From assembly GCF_022539315.1 (NCBI RefSeq), contig NC_066314.1:52947180-53011179 (forward strand): DNA of 64,000 nucleotides. The letters run 5' to 3'. Position 1 is the stretch's first letter; every line of letters begins with the position of its first letter. Shown piece by piece: positions 37,648 through 52,529 of the stretch. Under the pieces are notes generated by a model. The model saw only the letters and a program-made list of their open reading frames with translations. It was not told where the DNA came from and searched no databases. This DNA comes from Serinus canaria (lineage: Eukaryota > Chordata > Aves > Passeriformes > Fringillidae). The position numbers were made by a program, and so were the translations under genes.

Positions 37648-37712
37648 AGAAAGAAAGAAAGAAAGAAAGAAGAAAGAAAGAAAGAAAGAAGAAGAGAAAG
37701 AAAGAGAAAGAA
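37573..37712. repeat. GAAA microsatellite, 140-nt pure purine tract
   Basis: An (AGAA)n array, uninterrupted for about 76 bp (19 units, 37573-37648), then broken by AGA and GAG units to 37712. Every base on the + strand from 37573 to 37712 is A or G. Mirror-symmetric purine tracts like this can form triplex DNA. In CHST11 the transcript carries the pyrimidine strand. The Lys/Arg/Glu-rich open frame across it is a by-product of the repeat. Confidence 0.97.
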
Positions 37713-38334
37713 TTGCTACATTATAATATGTTAATGCACTGTATCTGATTTTCTGGTGCTATTCTTAGGATAAATACAGAATTAAGTGGATGAGATTCTA
37801 TGGTCCGTATTAGATAAAAGGTCAGATTTGATAATCTAATGGTTGCTCCAGACCCTAATCTGCAGATGAATCTTTGTAGAGCTGTGCTTTGCTCCTGATT
37901 GCATTCCTCCATCAATAGGCTAAGCACTTCCCCATACATTAACATTAATGAGATTTTCAGACATTTAGAGTAAGGGGAAAAATGCAGTGTTACTATTTGC
38001 AATTACCAATGAGCTTGTACTATATTAAATTCATTTAGAAGATTACACTTGTGCATTTTTAAGTGGTACTTTCTTCTTGTTCTTTTTAACATGGAAAAAA
38101 ATGAAGAAATGGCATAAAAGCCACATTTACTAAGTACACAGCAACACCCCAGGGTGAGCTGTGCATGTACTCTGACCTGCCTGGGGGCACAGAGAATGCA
38201 TATTAAATAGCAATTCAACAGTAAAAGGGGATTGTCTAGTTCTCATCAATGACAGCACCCTTTGGATGAAAGGCCACGTAGGAAATAGAAAGCTTGACTT
38301 CCTTTTTATTCTATCCTACTGACTTCAGTTTACT

Positions 38335-38358
38335 AAAACAAACAAACAAACAAACAAA
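38335..38358. repeat. CAAA microsatellite
   Basis: About six units of AAAC/CAAA in CHST11 intronic DNA. Short and perfect, so probably polymorphic. Confidence 0.9.
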
Positions 38359-38524
38359 GATAAAAGGCCAATCTAGTGACTGTCTTAGAACAATGCCAAG
38401 TGTATAAAGCCCATTTCTTCTGAAGCTAACACACCTGATGCACCCTAAAAAAGCTGACCTACCTGCTTCCCCTAGAGACACAGAGTCCTGCTGGCTCTCC
38501 TCGAGGTTTGATGGCAACATCCAT

Positions 38525-38578
38525 CAACCCCTTGACCCTGCTCAAGTGAACAACCCTCATTGACCCTGCTCAAGTGAA
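38525..38578. repeat. Tandem duplication, 28-bp period
   Basis: TTGACCCTGCTCAAGTGAA occurs at 38532-38550 and again at 38560-38578, with CAACCC before each copy. This is two near-identical copies of a 26-28-bp unit, probably recent because the cores are identical. Confidence 0.85.
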
Positions 38579-41500
38579 AGGCCAGGTAAGGCACCTGAGA
38601 GCCTTTAATGGAATCCTGAAAGAACCACCAAACTCTCCTTTGCACAAAGGACATGCTCAAGCACCATGGAAGGCAATCATAAGAGCATTTTCAATTTTGT
38701 ATTTTGAAACCATACAGTAACAGTGAGTTATCTGATGGTAATATGGTTCCTCTTCTTTTAAAGCTACAGGCAAGGCTTTTAAGCCACATAACAATTTCAC
38801 TCCTGAAGCTGGTAAGGGGACCTGGAGAAACACTAAGTTTAAATGAGGCTGGAAACACATTTGTTTAAACTAGACACCTACTTGTCCAGGGAAAAAGTGC
38901 AAATGTGCTCACAGCTAATGAGGAAAATATACCCCACAAATTTAAGCAGCCAGAGAGAAGATCCAAGGAACAGATATCTTTAAACCCATGGATGGTGAAG
39001 GACAAGACAAACAAATGGGGTCACGGACTTTTCTTCCTCCAAAGCTGTAACAGATGTGGCTACAGCAGAGTCATGAGTGTGCAGCTGCTGCCTGGACACT
39101 GATGGCTGTGCCTGTGCTCATTACCAGAGGTCCTTGCTGACCCTTCAGTTCTAGAAACCACAATAATTAATAGTCTAAATCCACTTTGGGAGAGGACACT
39201 TTTAAGCCTGTGCGCAGATTACCCTGAGAGCAGTGTGGGGATGGTGATAAAGTTTGTGCTCGAGTGTGTCCTCTGACAGCTCAACTTGGACTTCATCAGG
39301 CCATTAAAGGTTTTGGGAAGACATCTGATAAAAGCAGCTGTTCTCCCCTGAAAGGATTGACACCAGAGATGCACTTAATATTTTTGTTTTCCTGCAGAAG
39401 TTGAAAAGGGGGACAGAGAAGAAGGGCATGTCAAGATCAAAGTTTTCCTTCCTTTTCTGATGCAGCAACGAAGTTGAACAATGAAGTGACATGAGCAGTG
39501 GGAGACTTCTAAGCTCAGTGGCGTTAAAAGAAGGAAAAAGAAAAAAAGTAGTCTGGGGACACTCTGATCCCAGAAGCTTCTCATCTCCATCAGTCCCAAA
39601 GTAGCAACAAGGGAGCGAAGTCCAGCACACTCTACCCATGTGGATGTCTTCTGTTCAGTGGAAGGTGGGTGGGTGTGTGCAGGGGGGCAGGAGGGTGTTT
39701 TGTGGAGAGCACTAGAGAATATTCTGACCAGAAATGCATATGCTAACCAACTGGCAGTCATCAACTCATTACAGGAAAAGGTTATTCAAGGTAAACCAGA
39801 GTAATGAGATGGGAGGTATTTCCTTCTGGTTACCTAGGCACAGCAGGATAAAGTAATCTTTGAAGACCTTTCCAAGCTTGACGGCCAAGCAGCAAGTACA
39901 GATTTAAACAACAGGTAATTTTTTATTTTTTTCTGAATGTAATAGTCTACTGAAAACTAGGTGCAGAGATCAAGTCAATTCACATGTACCTGTACTGAAA
40001 TCAGTTTTTAATAGAAGAAATACTGAATTGTCACTCAAAATGCCCACTAATTAAATTCTGTCTCACTATGAAAACTATGATGGAAACCCTCCATATTTAC
40101 CAGGCAGGGTTTCATTTAATTCTGTTGCATTGCCTGCAGCTAGTTCTGTATTACTGTAACCAGCCTCACAACCAGCCAATGCTGGGGCTGCTAACATGAC
40201 ACTTGATCTTGGCAGACTGAAGGGCAAAATTATCAAAATTAGTTTAGCATGCAATAAAGAGGATAAATATCGTGAATGCCGCTTGCAGGCCCATTCCTTG
40301 CTAAATTGATTTTTCTCTTCAATTTTGCCTTAACGAAGATTTTGCATCTGCCTTTAATTCTTCAGTTACCTTTGTAACTTTGTTTGGAGGTTTGGTTTGT
40401 GTCCTATGTTAGAACTGTACTAATTGCTGCAGAGCTCCCCCCATCTGTGGTCCATTAACTAAAAACCAGCTGACATCCAGCTGGGTCTATCCAGCACTGA
40501 TAAAACCAAAGCTCATCTCCACCAAATTCTTCTTAATAGTATTTGTTCAGAAGGGGTGTGTATAGCAGCCTCAGAATCCAGAGAAAGAAAGGTCTTCAAG
40601 GGAGAACTGTCAAACAGACTAACTATAGGAGGCACTAATGGTCCTGGTGTGACATCAAGAGAGTCAGTTGTCTGAAGTCTCAGTTATTATCAGCTCTCCT
40701 TCCCCCAGCCTATCTATTACACCATCTGAGTTCTAGGAGTTGTTTGTTATTCAATATACAAAATGTTTTTTAGTGTTACTTTTGTTTTCCCAGATGCTAA
40801 AAGGGGGGGATTTTTGAGCATGAGGTTACATGCAAGCATGTTTTCAATCCTGTTTTCACATGAAAGGTGTGAATAAGATTCTTGAAACCTTGATGGAGAG
40901 CCTTAAAATTACAAACATGGTTTAGACTATTTTAAGACTTGGCTTTTACAATTTGCATCCATAATTACCCTACTTAGTGTATACATGTGCTGTACACCAA
41001 GTTCTAGATTGTATTCTTCAAAATGTTCAGCATTAGACAATAATGGGGAACCAGCAATTTTTCATACTTGACAGTCCAAGCATTTCTCAAATCATCACAA
41101 ATAATTATTACTCTGTGCAGATTCCTACAAATGACAGTCAGACAATTGTAGCTGTGCAAATCAAAACACTGTTATAAAAGAACAATTGCATTTTCAATAA
41201 AGGGATTTTCTTGAACTGACCTGAACTGCAACATTTTTTTAAAGTAATAGCTTTGCAACTTTTCATACTTTGATTTAATTCACATTTCACAGCATATTAA
41301 TTTTGACTTAACTTTTTCAAAACCTTTGAGCACTCAAGTGAGGAGCATACCAAAAATTAATATTCATTCAGAGAAAGTATATTGTGTGTCCTGAAGATAG
41401 AAATGCTTAACATCTTCCCTGAAAACCTGTGGACAGGCAAACTGGAATATGAATTTGCTATGAAATTGTCTCTACAGAATGACTGGATAATAGAACACAA

Positions 41501-44500
41501 AATGAATATTAGGAGCATTTTTATCAAGTGAGAACTTTTTAGAAGCAAATTATATCCTCTGAAGGAAACTCTTGAAATATTACAAAGCTTTATTGCTTTC
41601 TCTATTTCATGCATTGAACCTAGCGTCCTATGGAGAAGATAAGGCTGAATACACTTTTTTTTTTCAATTCTTTTTATTGCAAACCAAGATAGCCACACAA
41701 ATTTCAGTTCCCATTGCAGAGAATGCACCAGCATTATGAAAAGAAGGATCAAAGCTCTTGAAAGTAAAGCAGTCATACACAGTAGCTGCTAGCACTGTAT
41801 TGCCAAAAATCCCGAATTGCTTCATACATTCCCTCCTTCCTTTTCCTATGCACGTCCCCAACTTTGTGCCTGTGTGTCTGTGTGCACTCGGAGGAGGGCA
41901 CAGCAGAGAAGGGTGAGATAATTCAGCATTACTGTGGGGACTACAATGATTTAATTAAACCCCAAACCCACATCAACTTTGCCCTTCACTCTTCTTTGAC
42001 CAGGTACTAGACAAATACTACTTGGGTGCTAGAAAAATAACCAACGCTGAACAGGCAAAACCTGGCAACAGACACACATGCAGCCACAGATGCTGACAGT
42101 ATCCTGGGAAAACTTCACAACTCGGTCATTAAGTATTGACCTTTTCATCTTGGAGAAAAAGTAAAGTATCACAGAGAGGCTAAATGATGCGAAATCTTGA
42201 AAAATCAGAGACTGACAACAAATGGCATAGCTGCATAGAAAACCAGCTTTTTAATCAGGCTAAAACTATCACACAAGATACTGATTCAGGAAAAAAAGAA
42301 CCAGCTCCCTTCCAATGCCACCTTCTCCTGCATAATCCCTAACATCTTAGGAAGCCTGTCCATTCCCATTCTCCCTAATAGGAACAATTTGGTATCAGGA
42401 CTCATACCATACATAGAGTTTGGGGCTAATAAGATAAAGTATACATCTTGTAAAGTGTCTCCTCTGAATAAGGAGAGGGAAAAGTTGCAAGTCCCAAGGA
42501 AGATCATGCAGAAAGACCTATGGCCTGGCCATATAGAGGGTGAAGGATGTGTTGACATGTATATTGCTGTTCTAAAGCTCTGGAGAAATATTACAGACAC
42601 AGGGCAGGATAAAACTGAAGTGACTGATTTTAAGTGCAATACATGCAAGAGGTAGGAAATCTTCACGGAGGGCCAGAGAAGTCTTGAGCTGGGAACACTT
42701 AAAGCAAGCAATCTTCATGCTGGTGGGCTTACTGGGATTTAATTTATAGAAGATGAGTTTGGAGCTTCATGTTTCTTGTACAAAGAGCACTTTGCACTGT
42801 CTTTCCATCAGCCAAACAAAAGGAGGGGGAGAAGGGGAATAGATGATCAATCCTTTTTTTTTTTTTCCTCTCACAAAAAGAAGAAACAGATGAAACCCCA
42901 GTCTGGGACCTCAGCAGCCATGGTGTGGTGAGGGTGATGGATCTGTGCTGCTTTCCCATCTCACAGGTTCTGTGGTGGGACCTGACCTCTCTGCACCACA
43001 GCCACAGCCGCTGGCTGCTGCTCTGGCATGAAAGGATGGCGTGTGATGAATCTGTTTGCTCCTGGCTCATTCTGTAAGTGCAGCGAAAAATCACTTTTTG
43101 CATGAAAAAGCTGAAAGGTCTGGCTATTGTATGAATTTCATTTTAAAATTAAAACTCTCTGTCCTTTCCCCTCCAGCACACGCACATGGACAGACAGTTC
43201 TGCACACTTCTGATGGCTGGGGCTGAGCTCATGCTCTCCAGACCTGTGGGTGGAACCTGTAACACACAGGGACACAACCACTGTCCTTCTAACCCTCCTT
43301 TCCCAAGGATACACTGCTGTTGTGCAAAGGTGCTTGGAAAAGGGCCAGGCTTGCAGAACTTCCTCCAAGCCAGCAGGGACAGCAGACTGGGTCAAAAAGG
43401 CTTCCACTTGTATCTCACAACTGCCAGGTTACTGTTGGGGCATAGATAAAACATTAACTGGCACAACCCAAACTCAGGGGAAAGCACATGGGTTGGGAAG
43501 CTCGAAGCCAAGTGAGTGACCTGTAGCTGCTGCACTCTGCTATTATATCTTTACTATGGGAGCTGTAGATATGATTTTCAAGGAAAAGCTTGAGAATTGG
43601 TTAGGAAAAGGCACGTCATGGACATCAGAGTGATGCACAAGGAGGAGCACTAGGCATACATGGAGTCAGCCAGGGTGGAGCAGGGAGTAGCCCTTAAAAA
43701 ACAGAGTAAGAAGCAACATTTTAACATAGCTGGCATCTAGGAGACAACGGAAAAACTGACATCTGTTTCTGTGTTGCAAGGAGTTGTGGTTACAGGGGTG
43801 AGATAAACTGGGTGGAGTGAGGAAACAGGATAGAGTAGATATGTAAATACAAAAATACATAAGAAATTCCACGAAGAGGAAAGGAATAATTTGGACTCAG
43901 TCTGGTTAGGACAAGTAGTAACAGAGCTAAACAAGAGAGACTCAGATACAGGATAGATCCTAACAGAAAGGTAAGATACATCTGTGCTGAAACAGAATGA
44001 GGAATGTCCAGCATTGGGAACATCCATCTGCCCAAAAAGGTAAAAGGACTCAAATTATCCCAACACATAGGCTGGTGTTGTCTTGCAGGTCCTTCAAGCT
44101 TTGCAAACATGGGAGGTGGCTTCTGTAAGCTAAGCTCACTATCATAAATCTCAGTATTTCACACACTCCAGGAGCAAGGCTTTTGCAGAGCCATACAGGC
44201 AGGGGGCAGTCAGTGCTGTGAATGAAACCTCCCTGAGGAAAAGGCAACACCATCCAGCTCCAGGATGGGCAGAGACCAGACAGGAGCTCAGACAGAAACC
44301 ACATGAAACCCTGCACAGGAGATGGGGAGGAGATGCAAGAGGTCTGAATGCCTGGAATTGCCTGGGACATATGTGCCTTGCTCCCCTCAGCAGGTCTGAC
44401 CTGGCAGCCAACATGTATGGATTTCTCAGAAACACAAATCCTCCTCCTGTACCTCTGGGTTGCAGTTTATGTATCACACAGTCAAGTAGAAATACTTTTT

Positions 44501-47500
44501 TTTTTTTTTCTCAGCAGGGTATCTGCTATTTTAAGTGAATACAATTTACTCAGTCCCATGCTAAATCCAGGTAATATGTTTCCAATTTTTAACTCAGTGT
44601 GCAGCACACCCAAAGCTTTTGAAACCCAAATAGGAGAAACAGGAGAGAGCTGCTGCGTAGCTGGTTTCCTTACATATAATTCATGGGCTTTAGCAACCCC
44701 CTCAAGGAGAGGGGAACTCTGCAATTACGTGTTTAGTGTGTTTAGTTGTTCCCCAATCCAAGCAGGCATGGTGAATGCTACTCCTGTGGGTCAGGGATGC
44801 AGTGTTGTTATTTTTAAGGTAAGAGGCTGGAAGTAGAAGTGCTGATGCTTGCCATGTAACTCTGCTGTAAGGTCTGCCCTGTGAGCCTTTCTTCAGTCTA
44901 ACTGGATGATGCCAAGGTCCAGAGAAGACAGGGAAGAGAGAGCTAATCTCACCCTCCCAGAAGGTCAGTGTCAGAAACAAGAACAGATTGCATCTCCTAT
45001 CTCAGCATGGCTCTCTTTTCTTCTAATGATCTGGATTAATTCATCCTGGCACAGACTGGCAAAATACCTAAACCCTTTGGGTAATGATTTTCTTCTCTTT
45101 GACTAAACTATCACAAATTAACTTTAGGTTTATTTTACTTCGTCTTGGTAAGGTTATATTGTGCTTAGACTAAACTTTGCTAAGGTAACTTTTTCTGGCA
45201 TATTTGACTGTGCTGCTCAGTAATGCTCACAGAAGGTGACTACCCAGGGTTGCTCATTCTCCATGGTCTTAATTACAGTTAACTCAAAACATCTCACCTT
45301 TCTGCTACTGTTCAAGAAGAATTAGATGACCTCCTGCTTGAAAAAACAAAATACTTATACTATAATGCTAGCATTCATTTATAATCTTAATTACCACAGG
45401 CTTCCCAGGAAACTTTCCTGCTGCAGAATGTAGCACAGAAATTACGGGTTAGCACAAAAAGCCTGCTTCATCAATAGCTTCCTAGGTCTGATTTATTCTT
45501 TACTGAGATAAACATTAGTGACTCCAACCCTGAGGGATGCTCAGTCCCAAACAAGCCAGCCAGCAGTCCTTCAGCCCAACTATAATTCTGTCAGGGTTGG
45601 GCCCAAAGAGGATCAAGACAAAAGTCAGAAGATGAACCATGACACAGGAAAGGAAATAATTTGCTTTTTCAATGTTTTCTGTTACTGCTGAAACCCTTAG
45701 CTGTTTCAGTCTTTGTACACTAAAATAAACCCACTCCCATAGCCAATCACAAGGGATTCTACCACAGGTTGGCTGGGAGGCAAAGCACACATCCATAAGT
45801 CTACTTTCCCTGCTGGCCACTGACACCTCTTCACAAACGCCAACGAGCTCCACCCACTGTGCCTGCTCCACACAGACAACATCCAACATTCTCTGGATCC
45901 AACCACCAGGCCCTTGTTGAAAACTTGCAGTCTTCCTGGGTTCCTCAGCACAGAAATAAAAGAACAGAAAATGTACCTAGGTAATCTTCCTTAAACCCTG
46001 ACAAGCCTAGGGTGACTTAGCTGCATTTTTAAGCATCTGACTTGCTACATTAATTCTTCTTATGTTAGAGCATGAGAATAATGTTAAAAGTCCCTTTTGT
46101 CAGCCATTCAAGAAAACTGGAAAGTACGAATATTAGTATGATGCCTTATACATTTTCCTCACCTCTACAGCTGTGTTTACTGTGATTTCTAAGGGTTCTC
46201 TGTCTCATCTAATAACAGATCTATTTAGGGACTGTGTGCTAAATGTTGCTTTACAATAAAAGAACAAATTCTTAGTGTTTCTTTAAATGGCAGCTATTTT
46301 TTCCAAACTGTTACCTCAACTACAGCCTGAAAGAAATTGCACATCATCTTCTTTTCCTTTTTTTTTAAATGCTCATACTTTTTTAAACTTCTCAAAGAAA
46401 ATGAGCAGAAAAGGCCCCTTTGAGCTCAGGCTTCTGGGATCCTTCTCTTGCTGCAGCCAAATACTGTCTCCTTGCCCTCTGCTCCTTTCACAGATGCTGA
46501 AGGCATGCCAGCCTCTCATCAGTTCCCTCTCAATCTGCTGAAAGGGCTGGCTCCCTCTTCCTTACTCTAATACCCTTGTCATCTGCCTTATCCCACCTGC
46601 AGCTAAAGCATGCCAGCAAAGATGGGAAGAAAACAGAGCTCCAGGACTGAGTTTTCAGCCAGCTCTCGCTCTGCATGCAAAGCCCCCTGGAGCAGGTCCC
46701 TGCTGTCCCTGAGCTAACAAGCCTGCAGCACCAGGCAGGGGCCTTGGTGAGTGCAGAGGGCATGGAAAGATCGGGAGGCTCTCCACCGTCCCTGAGCAGC
46801 GAGGCAAGGCAGACAGCTGCCAACCCGCAGTCTGAAGAGACGTGGTCTGACAGCCAGCAGTGAGTCAAGGCATTCAGCTGCAGGGCGAGCAGAACCAAGA
46901 GTGTGTGCTCCATGAGGCTCCGTGGCAAAGCGCCTGTGTGCTCCATGGAACCGTGCCTGCTGCTGCCGTGGGGAACAGGGCGGCTCTGTCACACACACAG
47001 CCTGGCCTGTTCTGCCTCTGCAGGCTCCTCGGTGGCACAGGGTGAACTTGGCCTGGAGCTGCTCACAGCAGGGCCAACTCCTCCTCAGCTCAGGTAGGAC
47101 ACAGACTGGCACTTCATTCACTGTGCAGTTTGTTGTTATTGTCAGCTACCCCTGACTTCTGCTTGCCCACCCTTACCAGTCTGTTATGGTTTCCAGGACT
47201 TTTGTTTTCATAAGCTGCTTATTTTCTCTTTGATGAACAATAATGCCAAGAAGTTAGGCAGGAATGCACACATCTCCCTCAGTACATACCTATGGATACT
47301 TGTATATGCATCCCTACCCATATCCAAGCAGTAAGCACCCAGATGGCACAAGCAGTTATGTGGGTCACAGACCAGGGCTAATGGGTGCTCCCAGGCTGTC
47401 CTGAAGCACTGAAACACATTTTGATGTGTAAGTAGGTAGGATTGAAAAAAATTCAGTGGCAAAGTGGAGGGGAAAAACCACATTTGTTGCTGATTTTTCT

Positions 47501-50500
47501 TAGTAGGGTGGGTGTGAGAAGCATGCATCGTGCCTACTCAGTCAGTACCTGGAACTGCTGCCACCTCCCTGATGATTTCAGTCAAGACAGCAGAGATGTC
47601 TGAGGGCTCCTGAGAAATATTGGCAGTAGATGATGTTCTGGTGTACTGAATAGAGGTTGTCCTTCTCCAGAGCTGCCAGGTAACATGGACATATAATTCA
47701 TGGGAGCAAGGAAAAGTGAAAAGTTCACATAATGTGACAAGTTCACATAACTGATATTCCTGACAGAATTACAGTTTCTTGATAAGAGAGCTGTCATTTT
47801 AGACACTCTGCAGGAGCTTCCACCCACTGGATCCATGAATGAAGAGCTCAAGGTTTCTCCTCCAACCTGCAGCATTGCCTGCTGCAGGACCTGTCTTGCC
47901 AAGACAGGGAGAGCTGCCAATGCACCGTGCCCTTCAGATGGGGGTGCCTCCACAGCACAAATGTCTCCACAAACATACTGATAATGAACAGTGGATTTTG
48001 CTCTTTGAACACATCCTGTCTTTTTTGAGATATATCAGCACAGCTGACCTAGGATTAACAATGACATCTAAACTGATTTCAACCGTCTTAGCTTCGCATT
48101 TCAAATATAAAACTGATTTCATGAGTCTTTTTATCCTGTTGTTTCTAAATTCCTACTGATGGTTGATCCTAGCAGGAGCAGGTCACTGCACAAAGGCCCA
48201 TTTGTAAGGACCATGCTTAAATACTTTTGATCTGGTGTTTGCAACTCTATGTCCAATCCTGCAATCTATCCCATGGGTATCTTCCACCGATGTGTATCCC
48301 AGCCAGCACGAGCAGGGAAGTCTCACAAAACCTCTTCCCAACTTCTCCTGTTTTTAGAGATATTCACTTCCTGCTTCATGACCTAACTTTATCTCTGGCT
48401 TTGTTTGTTTAAAAATAAACTTTGTTCACAGGGGAAAGTAGTACAAGGGATTCACTACTTCCAGGAACAAACTGTAATTTCATTCCATTTATTCTGCTTT
48501 CCCAGGCACTCTCTTACTCCAGCTCTCCCATCATCTCTCTTTATGCACCTGCAAGTCCAAGCCCACAACTTCAGTCCCTCTTCCCAGTGCTCTTCAGAAG
48601 CGGTTATGGCCCGTTAACTCATCTTATTAACACCACCCTGTTCACTCAGCCCCAGGTTAATGCAATAGAGGGTCTAAGGTAATCCCAGTAATTTTAAGGT
48701 TAGCATTAACTCTTCCTTCCACTTGAGCTTCTTTTCCACTTCTGCCTCTCACTGCTCTTCCCTCTCTCTGACTGTTCTCCATTTAACAACCCCTTTTGCA
48801 AGCTGCCCTCAACATAACTGGAGCTCAAGTTAAACTTTCAAACCCATGGGAGGGCTGGGAGAAGAGTGGGGGAGATGCAAACATTTTCAAAGGAAGACAC
48901 GAATGTTAAACAGGATGAGTAGAAGACTGCCCCAAAACACAGGTATTCTTAGGAGATTGAGATAAAGCAGCTACCATACACTGCTACTTTAAACCTGATG
49001 CAGAACATTTGCTCCTGTTTTGCTTTTCATGATTCGTGTCCTTTTGTCTGCAGCTCTGGAGAGAGAAGGACCACCTGACCAGAGACAGACTGCTGGTTCG
49101 CTCGACTGTTTCCAGGAGGAGAAAACAAGATGAACTGAAAAAACCTGAACTGCCCAACAGACAGCTAAGCTATGAAGAGCCTGCACATCATTGTAACAAT
49201 ATTTTTTGTTCCATCTTCACCCATTGCAGACAGGATTGTGTCCCTCCCATCCTCTGGACTCTGCTTAGTTTTTGCAGATCAACTGAGCTCAGTAAATCTC
49301 GGGGCCACAACTGCAGCCTCAAAGTGCAGCTTGTTAAAAGTACTATGAGATCTCTCAGCTCCCTGTGGTGAGTCGTGGAGCGGACATGAGTCCACAAAAA
49401 CATGGGCATATTTTAGCTATGACCAGCCTATTTAGGGACTGAAGGCAACAGATGTATGTTCAGTGGGAATAAATGCTTATTCCCAAATAAAGCTCAGATA
49501 AACTGCAGAGGTATCTATCTGCAGGTGCTGGCAGGATGTTTAACTTTTCCTGAGGCTGCACCTGGAGCCACTATTGTAGATCAAGGTCTGGGATAAAAAT
49601 AACACTCAGTACTTACCTGGTATTTTTTCAATCTACAAACTTTAAAGCATCATCCCCACTTTCTAGATGTGAGAAGCTAGCCACAAAGAACCAGTTCAGT
49701 GTTGCTGCATTCTTTTACCATCTTCACAAGCTGAACCTTGTCCTCTTCCAACACCTCTTCTCTGTCCAAGTGCAACTGACAGGCTCAAGACTCAGCAACC
49801 TAAGGCTATCAGCACTTTCAGTTTTCTGTCATCTTGCCTTTTTCTTAAGAGGGGAAATGGGATTTATTTTTCAGCACTGGTTCTTGGTACTGCTCTGGGA
49901 GAATGTCAGAACAAGATATACCTCCAAATATTTGTCCACCCTGAGTTTTCTAGTCCTTTCTGCTACAGACAGACTAGTTAAATGGATTAAACTGGAGACT
50001 CAAGATCCACATTGAGAAACTGTGGCAGTAAAGAATGCCGGAATCAGTAGATTACAGATACTCAAAGCATTCAGTTTAGGCTTACACCTTTCCCTCCTTG
50101 TCATTTCTTCTCTGAACAACACTGGGGAGATTCACCTTTGCATGTAACTTCTATAGCAACTTGGTGCTTATGAGAAATCAGTAATAGACATTTGGCACTG
50201 CCCGTTGCAAAATATTTAGCAAATTCTGCAGTAATGCATACAGCTTTCTGTTTATCAAAACAACTGTCTTAAATGCCACTGAGATCTCACAGAAAGTCAT
50301 CAGAGTTAAGTACAGTCAGAGTACTCGAAGATGTACCAGGATTTTAAAAAAATCACTTGAAGTATAAAATAGAAGTTTCATGTGTTGGTCTGGTTTTTGA
50401 TTTAATAGTATGAGTTTGTTACAGCCCCGAAAATCAACCTATTTGTTACTCAAAAGAAAAACCAAACCATAAAGTTCCCTGATCTGTAAAGCTCATAGCA

Positions 50501-52529
50501 AAAAATAAAAGTTAGATTTTTTTTTTCCAATACTGGTTCAGTGCAGACAAGAGAAAGGTGAGAAACAGTTTATCTGGAATAGGTGTACAATATTAAGCCA
50601 ACCAGTCCAATTTGGAGAAGTAGCATCAAGAAGCTGGTTAGGGGTACAGCTTAAATGAAGTACTACAAATCTGCCTACTTGTTTCAGCCTACCACAACTT
50701 ACTCATTGGCACTAAAAATAACTAGAAACACAGCAGAGAAGGTGAAGGAAAATGTGAAGAAAAGCAAACTGTCAGAGCAATTCCATTAAAAAACTTCCAA
50801 ACAGTAACAAAACCACAGCCTGCCTGGGAACATCCCTCTGGGATTGAATGGCATCTGCTAAAGCAGCCTGGTACCTCCACATCAGTGCAAAGACAAATGA
50901 ATGGTCTAAAATGTCTGTCCATGGATGACAAGAGAAAACACAACATTGGCAAAGTTGTTCCCTCCAAGGAAGCAAGTGAAATCAGAGCCTGGCAGTGGTG
51001 TTAGACTGTGAAGGGGAAGGAATACGGAGAAGGACACAAAAATGATACTTAGCAAAAATACTGCTCCTACATCTCTGGGCGGAAGAGCTTCCTTGGAGAA
51101 GGAAGAAAACTTGCTTTTGATGGCAGAGGATATCATCTCTCTGGGACAAGAGAGGAAAGGAAAACAGAAAAGTCTGTGATAGATTAAAACTACTAAACAA
51201 ACAAGACTGCTTGGGAAATTAATATTTATGAAATGCAAAAAAGATTGTAGTAAAATAAGAGATAACACAAATCTAGTAAAAACAGAGTTGTTCTGAATTT
51301 TAAAAAGCCACAGATGCAGAGCCTGCAATCTGGTGCTGTACTATCAAAAAACTAATTCACCCCCCTCTTAGGCAATGTCAAAACAAAAATCTCCACATAT
51401 AGGCCTGGTTCAAAAGCTATTATTGAAGTTAATAAAAATTTCCTCTTGATTTCCAAATGCTTTGAAAATCTGACTCCTTGGGAATTTCTGATGTTATTAA
51501 GAGACGTATGCTAACACTATCACTGCTGAAAGAAACCCCACAGCTCACACCATGTTACACAGAGATTCTATAGGACAGAAGGGTTACTGCCAGAAGTCAC
51601 CCAGCTTCTCTGCTCAATAGAGGATGATGGCTCATCCCAAATCCTGGTGTGGAGCATTAGGGAGGGTTACAGACAGTGTTATGGAGATGATTATTGTTAA
51701 AACTACATATGGGAGTTACTGCACCAGTGGCTTCTTAAAACCTTTGAAAATTTTCCCCCATCAGAGCTATGAGCTAGAAAAGATGTTTTCACTTCCTGCT
51801 GAGGACTATCATAGTGTATCATATTCAATGCATCATCTAGTCTTGTTTTTGAAGGACATTTGCTTTAGGGGAGGAAAGTATTCTATAATCCTCATGCACT
51901 TCTCTGTTGAGAAACATTTCTTTTGATATTCTGCTGAAGTTAGTTTCCTTTCCCAATCCATCCCCCCTTAAATATATCCATAAGATCATGAATGTGGAAA
52001 TGTGTCAGTTAGAAAAGTCTGAATGAAAACCAGTGTGACAACCTAAATTCTGAGTTTGTTGCTCTGTATGTGCGTTTCTGGGATGGGGCTTTCATTTTCG
52101 GTAGGGTTGTTTTTCATTTCCAGGCCATGGTTTGTTCTGGTTTATGCCCAAGAACTTTTTCTATTAGCAGCAATCAGGTGTTAGAGTGCAGGGAAGAGGC
52201 ATAAAACACTGCATTAAACTATGACAGTTTGCTCTACCTCAGAACATAAAGTTTATTCCAAAAGATCCCAAAAGAGTGAAAAATGGATTTGGCACTCAGC
52301 AATAAAGTCTATAATTACTTTTTTTTATAGAAAATCCACGGACTGTGTCCAGCTCCTGGCAATTTTTTGGTGTTGACTTGTGAATGCTCTTGTCCAGTGC
52401 CACCATCCATGGGAGCAAGACATACAGCTGGAGAAGGGTCCTGAGCTATTCCTTGCCAGGAGCTAAGGCAGACAAAAAGCCCAAAGAGGATTCCAGCTCT
52501 CCCTGTCATGCCATTAGAAAGGAGTAGTG

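Noticed and set aside
37552..37734. Lys/Arg/Glu-repeat open frame
   Set aside because: It is the translation of the GAAA microsatellite.
43666..44477. Series of - strand open frames that might be CHST11 exon 2
   Set aside because: None contains the expected stem-region sequence or a donor that leads in phase 0 into LSNT.
46530..47155. Overlapping GC-rich open frames on both strands in CHST11 intron
   Set aside because: Many frames are open at once because of base composition; no recognisable protein motifs and no matched splice sites.
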